Source: an uncultured Bacillota bacterium (lineage in GTDB: Bacteria; Bacillota; Dehalobacteriia; UBA7702). Taken from it: 7,075 nt of DNA. Every line of letters starts with the position of its first letter. Position 1 is the stretch's first letter. The position numbers were made by a program, and so were the translations under genes. The DNA is taken from positions 1 to 7,075 of the forward strand of contig CACXDX010000163.1 of NCBI GenBank assembly GCA_902766525.1. Reading direction: 5' to 3'. This document shows positions 1-6,323 of the stretch, piece by piece. Under the pieces are notes generated by a model. It saw only the letters and a program-made list of their open reading frames with translations. It searched no databases and had not been told where the DNA came from.

Positions 1-2
1 TA

Positions 3-85
3 TGGTGCGGCAAATGGGACTTGAACCCATACGCTCTCGCACACGCCCCTCAAACGTGCCTGTCTGCCTATTCCAGCACTGCCGC
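3..85 (-). tRNA. tRNA-Leu, anticodon GAG, with encoded CCA end
   Basis: Read on the minus strand, this folds into a class II tRNA. The acceptor arm GCGGCAG pairs with TTGCCGC, followed by discriminator A and an encoded CCA at 3-5. The D arm has the short CTG/CAG stem typical of leucine tRNAs. The anticodon stem CACGT/GCGTG closes a seven-base loop TTGAGGG with anticodon GAG, which reads CUU/CUC leucine codons. The variable arm is a short three-pair stem capped by GAGA. The T arm is ATGGG/CCCAT with loop TTCAAGT. A73 and the extra arm agree with leucine identity. It lies 41 bp downstream of the coaE stop and has its own promoter. Its terminator is outside the window. Confidence 0.96.
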
Positions 86-101
86 ATCTTTTTCTATAGT
101 T

Positions 102-130
102 ATTATATCATTCTCTTTTCAAAAAATCAA
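102..130 (-). promoter_or_regulatory. promoter of tRNA-Leu
   Basis: The minus strand shows a -10 box TATAAT at 102-107 and a -35 box TTGATT at 125-130 separated by 17 bp. The -35 box contains the coaE stop codon TGA (127-129). Transcription should start around 95, about ten bases before the mature tRNA. I see no terminator between coaE and the tRNA, so read-through from the coaE operon may also contribute. Confidence 0.72.
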
Positions 131-720
131 TAGAATTTCTTCAAAAAGCGAAAAAAACTTTTTTCGGCCTGATACAAGGTCTTCTCCCTCGATCCCCTGT
201 TATCGATGATCCGATCGGCAAAACGGCGTTTCTTATCAAAGGGCATCTGGCTGGCGATCATCTCCTCCGCCAATTTCCGGGTGATACCGTCACGTCTGAT
301 CAAACGATCGACCTGGCATTTCTTATCGACGCGCAACAGCCAGAGTTCGTCACACCAACATTGATACCCCCCTTCGATCAGTAAGGGCAAAACCAAAAGC
401 TGGTGATCTTTTTCCGATTGCAGCAGGGCTTTCATAATTTCTCTTCGGATTATGGGATGAACGATCCTTTCCAGGCTTTCTTTGTTTTTCATATCGGAAA
501 ATACCTGCTCCCGTAAAGCGGTACGATCCAGATTGCCATCGGCAAGAATGTATTTCTCGCCGAAAACGCCGGCAATTTCTTTTAATATTTCACTGCCGGG
601 CGCATACAGATCATGGGTGATCACGTCACCGTCAATGACGTCGACATCGAATTTCCGCATATGATCGGAAACAAGTGTTTTTCCGCTGGCAATACCGCCG
701 GTCAAACCGATGACACCCAT
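127..720 (-). CDS. coaE: dephospho-CoA kinase
   Basis: CoaE phosphorylates the 3'-hydroxyl of dephospho-CoA with ATP, the last step of coenzyme A synthesis, in the cytoplasm. The 197-residue protein is normal family length and starts with the Walker A loop GGIASGKT (residues 8-15). An acidic IDGD segment (29-32) corresponds to the family's substrate-site DAD region. Further family signatures are VHP (87-89), the hydrophobic LPLLIE strand (111-116), the arginine-rich lid starting DRLIRRDG (138-145), and the ADRIIDN segment (168-174) near the C-terminus. It is the last gene of the polA-mutM-coaE operon. It lies 6 bp after mutM, and its Shine-Dalgarno site is made by the final codons and stop of mutM, so the two are probably translationally coupled. 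No defect is seen. Confidence 0.96.
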   Translation of the reverse strand: MGVIGLTGGIASGKTLVSDHMRKFDVDVIDGDVITHDLYAPGSEILKEIAGVFGEKYILADGNLDRTALREQVFSDMKNKESLERIVHPIIRREIMKALLQSEKDHQLLVLPLLIEGGYQCWCDELWLLRVDKKCQVDRLIRRDGITRKLAEEMIASQMPFDKKRRFADRIIDNRGSREKTLYQAEKSFFRFLKKFY

Positions 721-726
721 AGCTGA

Positions 727-735
727 TCACCTCTT
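727..735 (-). promoter_or_regulatory. coaE ribosome binding site inside the end of mutM
   Basis: The minus strand reads AAGAGGTGA here. It encodes the last Lys-Arg codons and the TGA stop of mutM and also forms a good Shine-Dalgarno match about seven to nine bases before the coaE ATG at 720. Ribosomes finishing mutM therefore sit on the coaE start signal. Confidence 0.75.
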
Positions 736-1548
736 TTGACATTTGGGACAAAACGATGTTGTTCTGCCCACGCATTTCGTTTCCGCAATCACCTCGCCGC
801 AGACAAGACAAGGTTCTCCCGCTCGATGGTAAACGGCAAGATGCTCCTGATGGCTGCCGCTCTCTCCGTATACATCACGAAAGTCGCGAAATGTCGTACC
901 GTGATCGGCAATGGCTTCCTCAAGCACTGTTTCGCAGGCTTTTTTCAGGCGCTTGATCTGACAATTCGTCAGTTCATCACAGGGACGAAGCGGATGAATA
1001 CGGGCGCGAAACAGGATTTCATCGGCATAAATATTGCCGATACCCGCAATAAAACGCTGATCGAGAATGCGGGCCTTCACCGGGCAATGACGACCCCGAA
1101 GACCTTCTTTCACATAATTTAAGGTAAATTGACGATCCATCGGCTCATAACCGAGACACTCAAAACCGGCCTCGGTTTTGCCGCCCAGACCCATGGGACA
1201 AAAACGGCCGAAGCGACGCACATCACGATAGTAAAAACCGCCCTTTGCAAAATGAACGACAAGATGGCAGTGTTTATCATCCAAAAAATCATCATCGAAA
1301 GCGCAAAGCTGGCCGGTCATGCGGAGATGCAGTAAGATACGTTCTCCGTGACTCATGCAAAAAATCAGATATTTCCCTCTCCGCTCCATCCGCTCAACAC
1401 TGTTGCCGAGAAGCATCGATTTGATTCCCTCGGCGTCAATGGCGTCAAAAATACTTTCATGACGAACCTCGACCCCGATAATTTCCTTTCCGCGCAAACG
1501 TTCTTCCACACCGCGGCGGACGGTTTCAACTTCAGGCAATTCCGGCAT
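727..1548 (-). CDS. mutM: formamidopyrimidine-DNA glycosylase (Fpg/MutM)
   Basis: MutM is a bifunctional base-excision glycosylase and AP lyase that removes 8-oxoguanine and formamidopyrimidines. The ATG at 1548 is chosen because it gives MPELPEVE: Pro2, exposed after Met removal, is the catalytic nucleophile, followed by Glu3. An in-frame ATG at 1587 would add 13 residues, bury that proline and overlap polA by 29 bp. The protein has 273 residues, typical length. Visible features are the catalytic-type lysine K59 in RRGKY, the LRMTGQL segment (75-81) with the base-replacing Met, the helix-two-turn-helix around GIGNIYADEIL (169-179), and a C-terminal zinc finger with C247, C250, C267 and C270 plus R262. 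It sits 10 bp after polA, whose product fills the gaps MutM repair creates. Confidence 0.97.
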   Translation of the reverse strand: MPELPEVETVRRGVEERLRGKEIIGVEVRHESIFDAIDAEGIKSMLLGNSVERMERRGKYLIFCMSHGERILLHLRMTGQLCAFDDDFLDDKHCHLVVHFAKGGFYYRDVRRFGRFCPMGLGGKTEAGFECLGYEPMDRQFTLNYVKEGLRGRHCPVKARILDQRFIAGIGNIYADEILFRARIHPLRPCDELTNCQIKRLKKACETVLEEAIADHGTTFRDFRDVYGESGSHQEHLAVYHRAGEPCLVCGEVIAETKCVGRTTSFCPKCQKR

Positions 1549-1555
1549 ATCATAT

Positions 1556-1560
1556 TCCTC
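1556..1560 (-). promoter_or_regulatory. mutM ribosome binding site, deciding the start
   Basis: The minus strand has GAGGA directly overlapping the polA TGA stop (1559-1561). It lies seven bases before the ATG at 1548. This is ideal spacing for the MPELPEVE start, and it lies downstream of the longer in-frame ATG at 1587, which it cannot serve. Confidence 0.8.
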
Positions 1561-4138
1561 AGATCTTTTCCATGTGATACCAATCACCGCCGATCTTCAT
1601 ATCGACGGTAAGCGGCACACGCAGCGTTACACTTTCTTCCATGATTTGACGCATCAAGGACCGTACAGCGTCCAACTCTTCTTTGGGCATATCAACGATG
1701 AGTTCATCGTGGACCTGAAGAATCAGCTTCGTCTTTAAACCTTTTTTCTTTAACGCATCGTTAAATCGTACCATCACCAATTTAATAATATCGGCGGCAC
1801 TGCCCTGAAGCGGCGTATTCATCGCCGTTCGCTCGGCAAAGGAACGTAAATTAAAATTGCGGTTTTTAATATCGGGCAAATGGCGGCGGCGGCCCATCAG
1901 TGTTTCGGCATAGCCCTTTTCCCGGGCAAATTCTATGGTACCGTCAAGATAGTTCTTCACATTGGGATAACGGGCAAAATAATGATCAATATATTCCTGA
2001 GCCTGATTGCGGCTGACACCGAGATCATTACCGAGACTGAAACTGCTCATCCCGTAAATGATGCCGAAATTAACGGTCTTCGCGGCGCGACGCATATCGG
2101 ATGTAACTTCCTCCAGGGGAACACCGAATATTTCTCCCGCGGTGCGGCGATGAACATCTTCTCTGTTTTTAAAGGAATCGATCAATACCGGATCTTCGCT
2201 GAAATGAGCCAGAAGACGCAGCTCGATCTGGGAATAATCCGCTGCCAACAAAAGATGCTCCTCATCGGCGGCGATAAAGGCTTTGCGTATCATGCGGCCT
2301 TCTTCCGTACGAATGGGAATGTTCTGCAAATTGGGATCGGCACAGGAAAGCCGGCCCGTCGTCGTTACCGTCTGCAGGAATTTCGGATGGATCCTGCCAT
2401 CTTCCTCAGAAATCAAATCGGCCAAAACATCCGTATAAGTCGATTTCAATTTAGCGACCATACGATATTCCAGAATCTTTTCGACGATGGGATGACTTTG
2501 CCGAAGCTTTTCCAGAACATCGTTGCTTGTGGAATATCCGGTCCGCGTTTTCTTCCCTTTCGGCAGGGAAAGCTTCTCAAAAAGGATCCTCGACATCTGC
2601 TTCGGGGAATTGATATTAAAGGCTTCCCCGGCGAGATCGTTGATATCCGCGGCCAATGTTTCGATTTTTTTATTTAATTCCGCGGACATCTCGTCAAGAA
2701 TCTTCCGATCGGCGCGAACGCCGTTATGCTCCATTTCCGCCAAAACGAAAACGAGAGGCATCTCAACATCAAAATAGAGATCCAAACCGTTTTTCTCTTT
2801 CAGACGATGCCGGAGTATTTCAGCCAATTCAGGCAAAAGAACCGCTTCGGCAAAGGAGGATTCTTCTTCAAAGAGAGCGGTATTGATTTTCAGATACATG
2901 GAAATCAACGTCGCGGGACGATATGATGATGTATTGGCTTCATCAAGATAGGCCGCGATCACAACGTCATCTTCCGCACCGGCGATATTCAGATCACGTG
3001 CAAGGCCGTAATGATAAATACTTTTCAAATCGGCGCATACTTTTTTGATCTTCGCATCGGTCAGCAAAGAAGCAATCGTCTCGTCGTCTTCACCCACAGA
3101 CAAACTCAAAATATTTTTTTCCTTATCGGCAAGGTAAAAGCACTTGCCGTCAAAGATCAACCCCAGAGACGCGGTCGTATTTAAGTCTTCAAAAGAAGAA
3201 ACACGAATCATCTCAAAGGGACGTTCCGCGGTGACATTTTCAAAGAGATTATCGGAGAACAGATCATTTTCGCCCCGTTCCTTCTCGAGTTCTTCAACAT
3301 AACCGCGAAATTCCAAATCACGATAGAGCGAAAGCAGCTCATCATATTTTTTTTCTTCGGGGATCAATTCCCGCCACGAAAGCCCCAGCGGAACATTGGT
3401 TTCAATGGTCGCAAGTTTTTTGGAGAGGAACGCGCTTTCCTTATCCTTTTCCAATTTTTCGCGCATTTTATGTTTGGGAAGGTCCTCAATATGATCATAA
3501 AGATCTTCCAGTGTTTCATAGGTTGTCAACAGCTTCAATGCCGTTTTTTCGCCGATACCCTTAACGCCGGGATAATTATCGGAAGAATCACCCATCAATC
3601 CCTTCAAATCAATAAGGCGGATGGGGACAATACCGTAAGTCTCCACGAAATCGGCTTCCGTCATCTTTTTCAGATCCGTCAGCTGTTTTTTGCCGCTGAC
3701 AACGGTAATCTTTTCATCCAATACCTGCAGCAAATCTTTATCTCCGGAGAAAATCACCGCTTCCAGGCCATCCTTTTGAGCCTTTTTTGCCAGCGTCCCC
3801 ATGAGATCATCAGCCTCATATTCATCGGATTCCAAACAGCGAAGGCCGTTTAAGGAAAGCACCTCACGAATCAGAGGGAACTGCTCCGCAAGCTCCGGAT
3901 CGGTGGGTTTGCGCTGCGCCTTATATTCCGGATAAAGACGGTGACGAAAAGTCTGCTTGCCTTTATCAAAGCAAACGGCAATATAGGAAGGGTCTTCCTG
4001 TTCCACGACTTTATGCAGCATTTTTAAAAAACCGAAAACGGCATTGGTATATCGTCCCGTCGTCGTCCGCAGCAGAGGCAGACCGTGATAGGCTCTGTGC
4101 AGGATATTATTTCCGTCAACAAGCAAAACTTTATCCAT
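1559..4138 (-). CDS. polA: DNA polymerase I
   Basis: Pol I fills repair gaps and removes RNA primers in Okazaki-fragment processing. The 859-residue protein has three parts. Residues 1 to about 290 form the 5'-3' flap nuclease, with acidic metal ligands in DGNN (8-11), D58, the EYEADD cluster (106-111), SGDKD (131-135) and the helix-hairpin-helix GVKGIGEKTA (191-200). Residues about 305-455 correspond to the proofreading domain, but the DTE metal motif is not recognisable, so proofreading is probably lost, as in Taq and Bst enzymes. Residues about 460-859 are the family A polymerase: motif A DYSQIE (634-639), motif B with R683, K687, F691 and Y695, and motif C VHDE (809-812). The start ATG at 4138 follows AGAGGTG. 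It is first in the polA-mutM-coaE operon, downstream of an extended -10 promoter. Confidence 0.98.
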   Translation of the reverse strand: MDKVLLVDGNNILHRAYHGLPLLRTTTGRYTNAVFGFLKMLHKVVEQEDPSYIAVCFDKGKQTFRHRLYPEYKAQRKPTDPELAEQFPLIREVLSLNGLRCLESDEYEADDLMGTLAKKAQKDGLEAVIFSGDKDLLQVLDEKITVVSGKKQLTDLKKMTEADFVETYGIVPIRLIDLKGLMGDSSDNYPGVKGIGEKTALKLLTTYETLEDLYDHIEDLPKHKMREKLEKDKESAFLSKKLATIETNVPLGLSWRELIPEEKKYDELLSLYRDLEFRGYVEELEKERGENDLFSDNLFENVTAERPFEMIRVSSFEDLNTTASLGLIFDGKCFYLADKEKNILSLSVGEDDETIASLLTDAKIKKVCADLKSIYHYGLARDLNIAGAEDDVVIAAYLDEANTSSYRPATLISMYLKINTALFEEESSFAEAVLLPELAEILRHRLKEKNGLDLYFDVEMPLVFVLAEMEHNGVRADRKILDEMSAELNKKIETLAADINDLAGEAFNINSPKQMSRILFEKLSLPKGKKTRTGYSTSNDVLEKLRQSHPIVEKILEYRMVAKLKSTYTDVLADLISEEDGRIHPKFLQTVTTTGRLSCADPNLQNIPIRTEEGRMIRKAFIAADEEHLLLAADYSQIELRLLAHFSEDPVLIDSFKNREDVHRRTAGEIFGVPLEEVTSDMRRAAKTVNFGIIYGMSSFSLGNDLGVSRNQAQEYIDHYFARYPNVKNYLDGTIEFAREKGYAETLMGRRRHLPDIKNRNFNLRSFAERTAMNTPLQGSAADIIKLVMVRFNDALKKKGLKTKLILQVHDELIVDMPKEELDAVRSLMRQIMEESVTLRVPLTVDMKIGGDWYHMEKI

Positions 4139-4169
4139 AACGCACCTCTATGCTTTTCTTGATGAACCT

Positions 4170-4199
4170 ATTATACCATAAAAAAAGAAATCACCACAA
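4170..4199 (-). promoter_or_regulatory. promoter of the polA-mutM-coaE operon (extended -10)
   Basis: The minus strand carries TGGTATAAT, a perfect -10 (4170-4175) with the TGn extension. A weak -35 TTGTGG lies 18 bp upstream (4194-4199). The start point would be near 4163, about 25 bases before the polA ATG. The TGn extension can compensate for the poor -35 box. A second TATAAT at 4199-4204 lacks a convincing -35 partner. Confidence 0.7.
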
Positions 4200-4230
4200 T
4201 TATAAAGAAAACATTTTTACTATAATACAA

Positions 4231-4277
4231 AAAACAAGAAAAAAGCCTGTCAAACAATATTGTCTAACAGGCTTTTT
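4231..4277 (-). terminator. intrinsic terminator of tRNA-Trp and the upstream operon
   Basis: Arms at 4240-4258 and 4259-4277 are inverted repeats. The eleven outer bases (AAAAAGCCTGT against ACAGGCTTTTT) match perfectly, and the inner eight have two imperfect positions (4251/4266 and 4253/4264). In minus-strand RNA both are G-U wobbles, so the stem is continuous. The loop must open at the AT-rich centre. A T-rich tract follows the stem on the minus strand. It sits three bases past the tRNA CCA and ends transcription before the polA promoter. The outer stem is symmetrical enough that some activity in the other direction is possible. Confidence 0.9.
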
Positions 4278-4280
4278 CTG

Positions 4281-4356
4281 TGGCAGGGGCACAACGACTC
4301 GAACGCTGAACCAATGGATTTGGAGTCCACTACTCTACCAATTGAGCTATACCCCT
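4281..4356 (-). tRNA. tRNA-Trp, anticodon CCA, with encoded CCA end
   Basis: The minus strand folds into a standard 76-base cloverleaf. The acceptor AGGGGTA pairs with TGCCCCT (one G-T pair), then discriminator G and encoded CCA at 4281-4283. The D arm is GCTC/GAGT. The anticodon stem GTGGA/TCCAT encloses CTCCAAA, giving anticodon CCA for UGG tryptophan codons. The variable loop has five bases, and the T arm is CAGCG/CGTTG with TTCGAGT. G73 is the usual bacterial tryptophan identity base. Position 32 is C and position 8 is U, the sites of 2-thiocytidine and 4-thiouridine in tRNAs that carry those modifications. It has its own consensus promoter and a strong terminator, and it lies 42 bp after the DUF523 gene. 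Confidence 0.97.
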
Positions 4357-4373
4357 ATATCGGAACGAAATCT

Positions 4374-4402
4374 ATTATACCTTCTCAAAAAGAAAATGTC
4401 AA
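4374..4402 (-). promoter_or_regulatory. consensus promoter of tRNA-Trp
   Basis: The minus strand has a perfect -35 TTGACA (4397-4402), a 17-bp spacer and a perfect -10 TATAAT (4374-4379). The TGA in the -35 box is the stop codon of the upstream DUF523 gene. Transcription should begin near 4367, giving a leader of about ten bases before the mature tRNA. Such a promoter suits a highly transcribed stable RNA. Confidence 0.92.
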
Positions 4403-4821
4403 TCTTTTTTTAGATCCTTTTCCGTCAAAACCTTGAAACCGTGAACTTTCAAAAGCGCCGCCGTAATACCGTCACCGGGAATTTTCTTCCCGCTGAAGCT
4501 GCCGTCATAAATCATCCCGCAGCCGCAGGAAGGGCTGTTGGCCTTCAAAAGACAAAGCTCCGGCTGATGTTCAAGAGCCATTCTCAGCGTTTTCTCCGCT
4601 CCCTTTTTAAACGCGGCGGTAACGTCACGACCTTCCCGATCGATAACGGCATCACCGACGATTTCCGCCGGCGGACGCGGGATCGGAAGTCCGCCCAAAA
4701 CCTCGGGACAAACCGGAAGATACTCTTTCCCGCCCAGAAAAGATAAAACAAGTTCATCTCTGTTGTTACCGCCGCTGTATTTACAATTTTCACCGAGAAG
4801 ACAGGCACTGACAAAAATCAT
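4399..4821 (-). CDS. DUF523 (TudS-like) protein, probable iron-sulfur thiouracil/thiouridine desulfidase
   Basis: This 140-residue cytoplasmic protein is a short, single-domain DUF523 member. Family motifs are CLLGENCKYSGGNN (7-20), CPE (38-40), PRPPAE (48-53), SPSCG (96-100) and GDGITAALL (116-124). Three conserved cysteines, C7, C38 and C99, fit the iron-sulfur ligands known for the thiouracil desulfidase TudS. Other cysteines are C13, C90 and C101. Members studied remove sulfur from free thiouracil, and longer DUF523-DUF1722 fusions act on 4-thiouridine in tRNA. The substrate of this short form is not shown by the sequence. Its ATG overlaps the stop of the upstream TtcA-like gene (ATGA), and its ribosome site lies inside that gene, so translation is coupled. 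The family call is firm; the exact reaction is inferred. Confidence 0.85.
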   Translation of the reverse strand: MIFVSACLLGENCKYSGGNNRDELVLSFLGGKEYLPVCPEVLGGLPIPRPPAEIVGDAVIDREGRDVTAAFKKGAEKTLRMALEHQPELCLLKANSPSCGCGMIYDGSFSGKKIPGDGITAALLKVHGFKVLTEKDLKKD

Positions 4822-5540
4822 TCTTCTCCCTCCCCCGGTATGGAAATCAGGCGATCCAAAGCGCGAAAAGCAAGCTCCACACTGTTTTCATTCATCAATT
4901 CCAAATCATTCAGGAGCTTCCGCATATCTTCCCGCGCCGTATTGCCGTCTGCCGTACAGGAACTTTTGAGCAAAGGCAAAGCGGCATTTTGAGCATGACG
5001 GCGGATCAATTCTTCCGGGACGGCCAGCATCGGACGAATCACCGTCACGTCTTTCTTATCCAGATAGGTTTTGGGCTTAAAGGTATCGGCCTTCCCCGCG
5101 TAAAAGAGATTGAGCAAAAAAGTTTCCACAAAATCCTCCCGGTTATGACCCAGGGCAACCTTATCGTAACCGTTTCGTTTTGCCAGATCGTTCAAGGCGC
5201 CGCGGCGCATCTTGGCACAAAGCGAGCAGGGATTTTTTTCTTTGCGGATATCAAAGACGACCGGCGCGATGTCCGTTTTTTCCACGAAGAACGGAATACC
5301 CATTTCCCCGCAAAAGGCTTCCACCTCAGCGTAATCGGCACCGAGACCGAGATCGACATAGCCGCCGGCAAGAGAATATTTAAAACGGGAGCTGCGCTGA
5401 AAAGCATGGAGCACCGTCAAGAGCGTCAAGCTGTCCTTCCCTCCGGAGACCCCCACCATAATCCCTTCTTCATTATCGATCAGATCATGTTTTTTTATAA
5501 ACGAAATTGTTCTGGAATAAATTTCGCGAAAATATCGCAT
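4818..5540 (-). CDS. ttcA: TtcA-like tRNA thiolation PP-loop ATPase
   Basis: TtcA enzymes adenylate tRNA and use an iron-sulfur cluster to introduce sulfur, making 2-thiocytidine at position 32 in the known cases. The 240-residue protein has the PP-loop SGGKDS (32-37), the CSLC pair (C105, C108) followed by MRRG, the ALGHNREDFVETFLLNLFY segment (129-147) shared with TtcA, and a third cysteine C195 that may be the third cluster ligand. It is shorter than the roughly 310-residue E. coli enzyme. The CSLC motif and RRG argue against TilS, the lysidine synthetase sharing the same ATPase fold. The ATG at 5540 follows AAGGTGG by ten bases, about 19 bases after the likely transcription start. Its final PGEGEE codons form the ribosome site of the overlapping DUF523 gene. 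The exact tRNA target is unknown. Confidence 0.85.
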   Translation of the reverse strand: MRYFREIYSRTISFIKKHDLIDNEEGIMVGVSGGKDSLTLLTVLHAFQRSSRFKYSLAGGYVDLGLGADYAEVEAFCGEMGIPFFVEKTDIAPVVFDIRKEKNPCSLCAKMRRGALNDLAKRNGYDKVALGHNREDFVETFLLNLFYAGKADTFKPKTYLDKKDVTVIRPMLAVPEELIRRHAQNAALPLLKSSCTADGNTAREDMRKLLNDLELMNENSVELAFRALDRLISIPGEGEE

Positions 5541-5565
5541 ATTGCATTCCCCACCTTTTAGAGCT

Positions 5566-5594
5566 ATTGTAATGATTCATGCTCCTTTTGTCAA
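5566..5594 (-). promoter_or_regulatory. promoter of the ttcA-DUF523 operon
   Basis: The minus strand has a perfect -35 TTGACA (5589-5594), a 17-bp spacer and a -10 TACAAT (5566-5571). The start would be near 5559, giving a very short leader that begins almost at the Shine-Dalgarno site. The -35 lies nine bases past the sigK stop, and no terminator is visible between sigK and this operon. Confidence 0.85.
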
Positions 5595-5603
5595 CCGTTC
5601 TCT

Positions 5604-6323
5604 TCAATCCTCATACCCCCTTTCGGCAAAGGCCTTCGCCAACTTCGTTACGGCATTTTTTTGGATTCGGGAAACATAAGAACGACTGATGCCGAGACGT
5701 TTGGCGATCACCCGCTGAGGTAATTCTTCCTCATCGCCGAGGCCGTAACGAAGGATCAAAATCTCCCTTTCCCGCGGGGAGAGCACTTCCGTCATGGTCT
5801 CATAAAGAAGGCGAATATTTTCATTCGTACCGACACGATCGCCGATATCAACACCGTCTTCTTCCAAAATATCGAAAAGGCTGACTTCATTCCCTTCCTT
5901 ATCCTGACCGATCGGTTCGTAAAGAGAAACCTCCTGCCCGCTGTTTTTGCCGGCTCGGATGGCCATCAGAATCTCATTTTCGATACAGCGCGCGGCATAG
6001 GTGGCAAGGCGGACATTTCGGGAGGAGGAAAAAGAATCTACGGCTTTGATCAGACCGATGATGCCGATGGAAATCAAATCATCCTTTTCGATCGCGCACT
6101 GCTCATATTTTTTACAAATATGCGCGACGAGACGCAAATTGCGTTCAATAAGTATATTGCGGCTTTTCTTATCTCCCTTTTCCATCCTCTTAACATGTTC
6201 CCGTTCTTCACCTGCCGTCAATGGTTTGGGGAAAAACTGATTGCCTATATAACCGCAGAAACAATAAAATTTCAGCCGCCAAAAACGTCTGAGACCTTTG
6301 ATAAAATGAAACAAAAAAACCAT
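5604..6323 (-). CDS. sigK: RNA polymerase sporulation sigma factor SigK (pro-SigK form)
   Basis: SigK directs late mother-cell transcription in endospore formers. In Bacillus it is made as an inactive precursor, cut by the membrane protease SpoIVFB. The 239 residues begin with an aromatic and basic pro-sequence (1 to about 24) before YIGN and FPKPL (31-35), the conserved start of the mature protein. Sigma-70 region 2 covers NLRLVAHI (62-69), DLISIGIIGLIKAVDSF (82-98) and YAARCIENEILM (109-120). PIGQDKEGNE (137-146) separates SigK from SigE. Region 4 has SPRERE (182-187) and the helix-turn-helix GISRSYVSRIQK (211-222). The gene is intact, with no inserted skin-type element. The ATG at 6323 has a Shine-Dalgarno site touching it; a TTG at 6314 is better spaced. 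The only in-frame upstream codons before a TGA lack usual starts. Confidence 0.9.
   Translation of the reverse strand: MVFLFHFIKGLRRFWRLKFYCFCGYIGNQFFPKPLTAGEEREHVKRMEKGDKKSRNILIERNLRLVAHICKKYEQCAIEKDDLISIGIIGLIKAVDSFSSSRNVRLATYAARCIENEILMAIRAGKNSGQEVSLYEPIGQDKEGNEVSLFDILEEDGVDIGDRVGTNENIRLLYETMTEVLSPREREILILRYGLGDEEELPQRVIAKRLGISRSYVSRIQKNAVTKLAKAFAERGYED

Noticed and set aside
1880..2677. 265-codon open frame on the plus strand
   Set aside because: It lies entirely antisense to the polymerase domain of polA, whose motifs are intact; its translation shows no recognisable domain and it has no convincing promoter or ribosome site.
4199..4226. Additional TATAAT hexamers (minus strand 4199-4204 and plus strand 4221-4226)
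   Set aside because: Neither has a reasonable -35 box at 16-18 bp; the region is simply AT-rich between the terminator and the polA promoter.
4150..4413. 87-codon open frame on the plus strand
   Set aside because: It runs antisense through the terminator and tRNA-Trp, so it is not a plausible protein gene.
4989..5561. 190-codon open frame on the plus strand
   Set aside because: It mirrors the TtcA-like gene on the other strand and reads through its promoter; it is a shadow of biased codon use.
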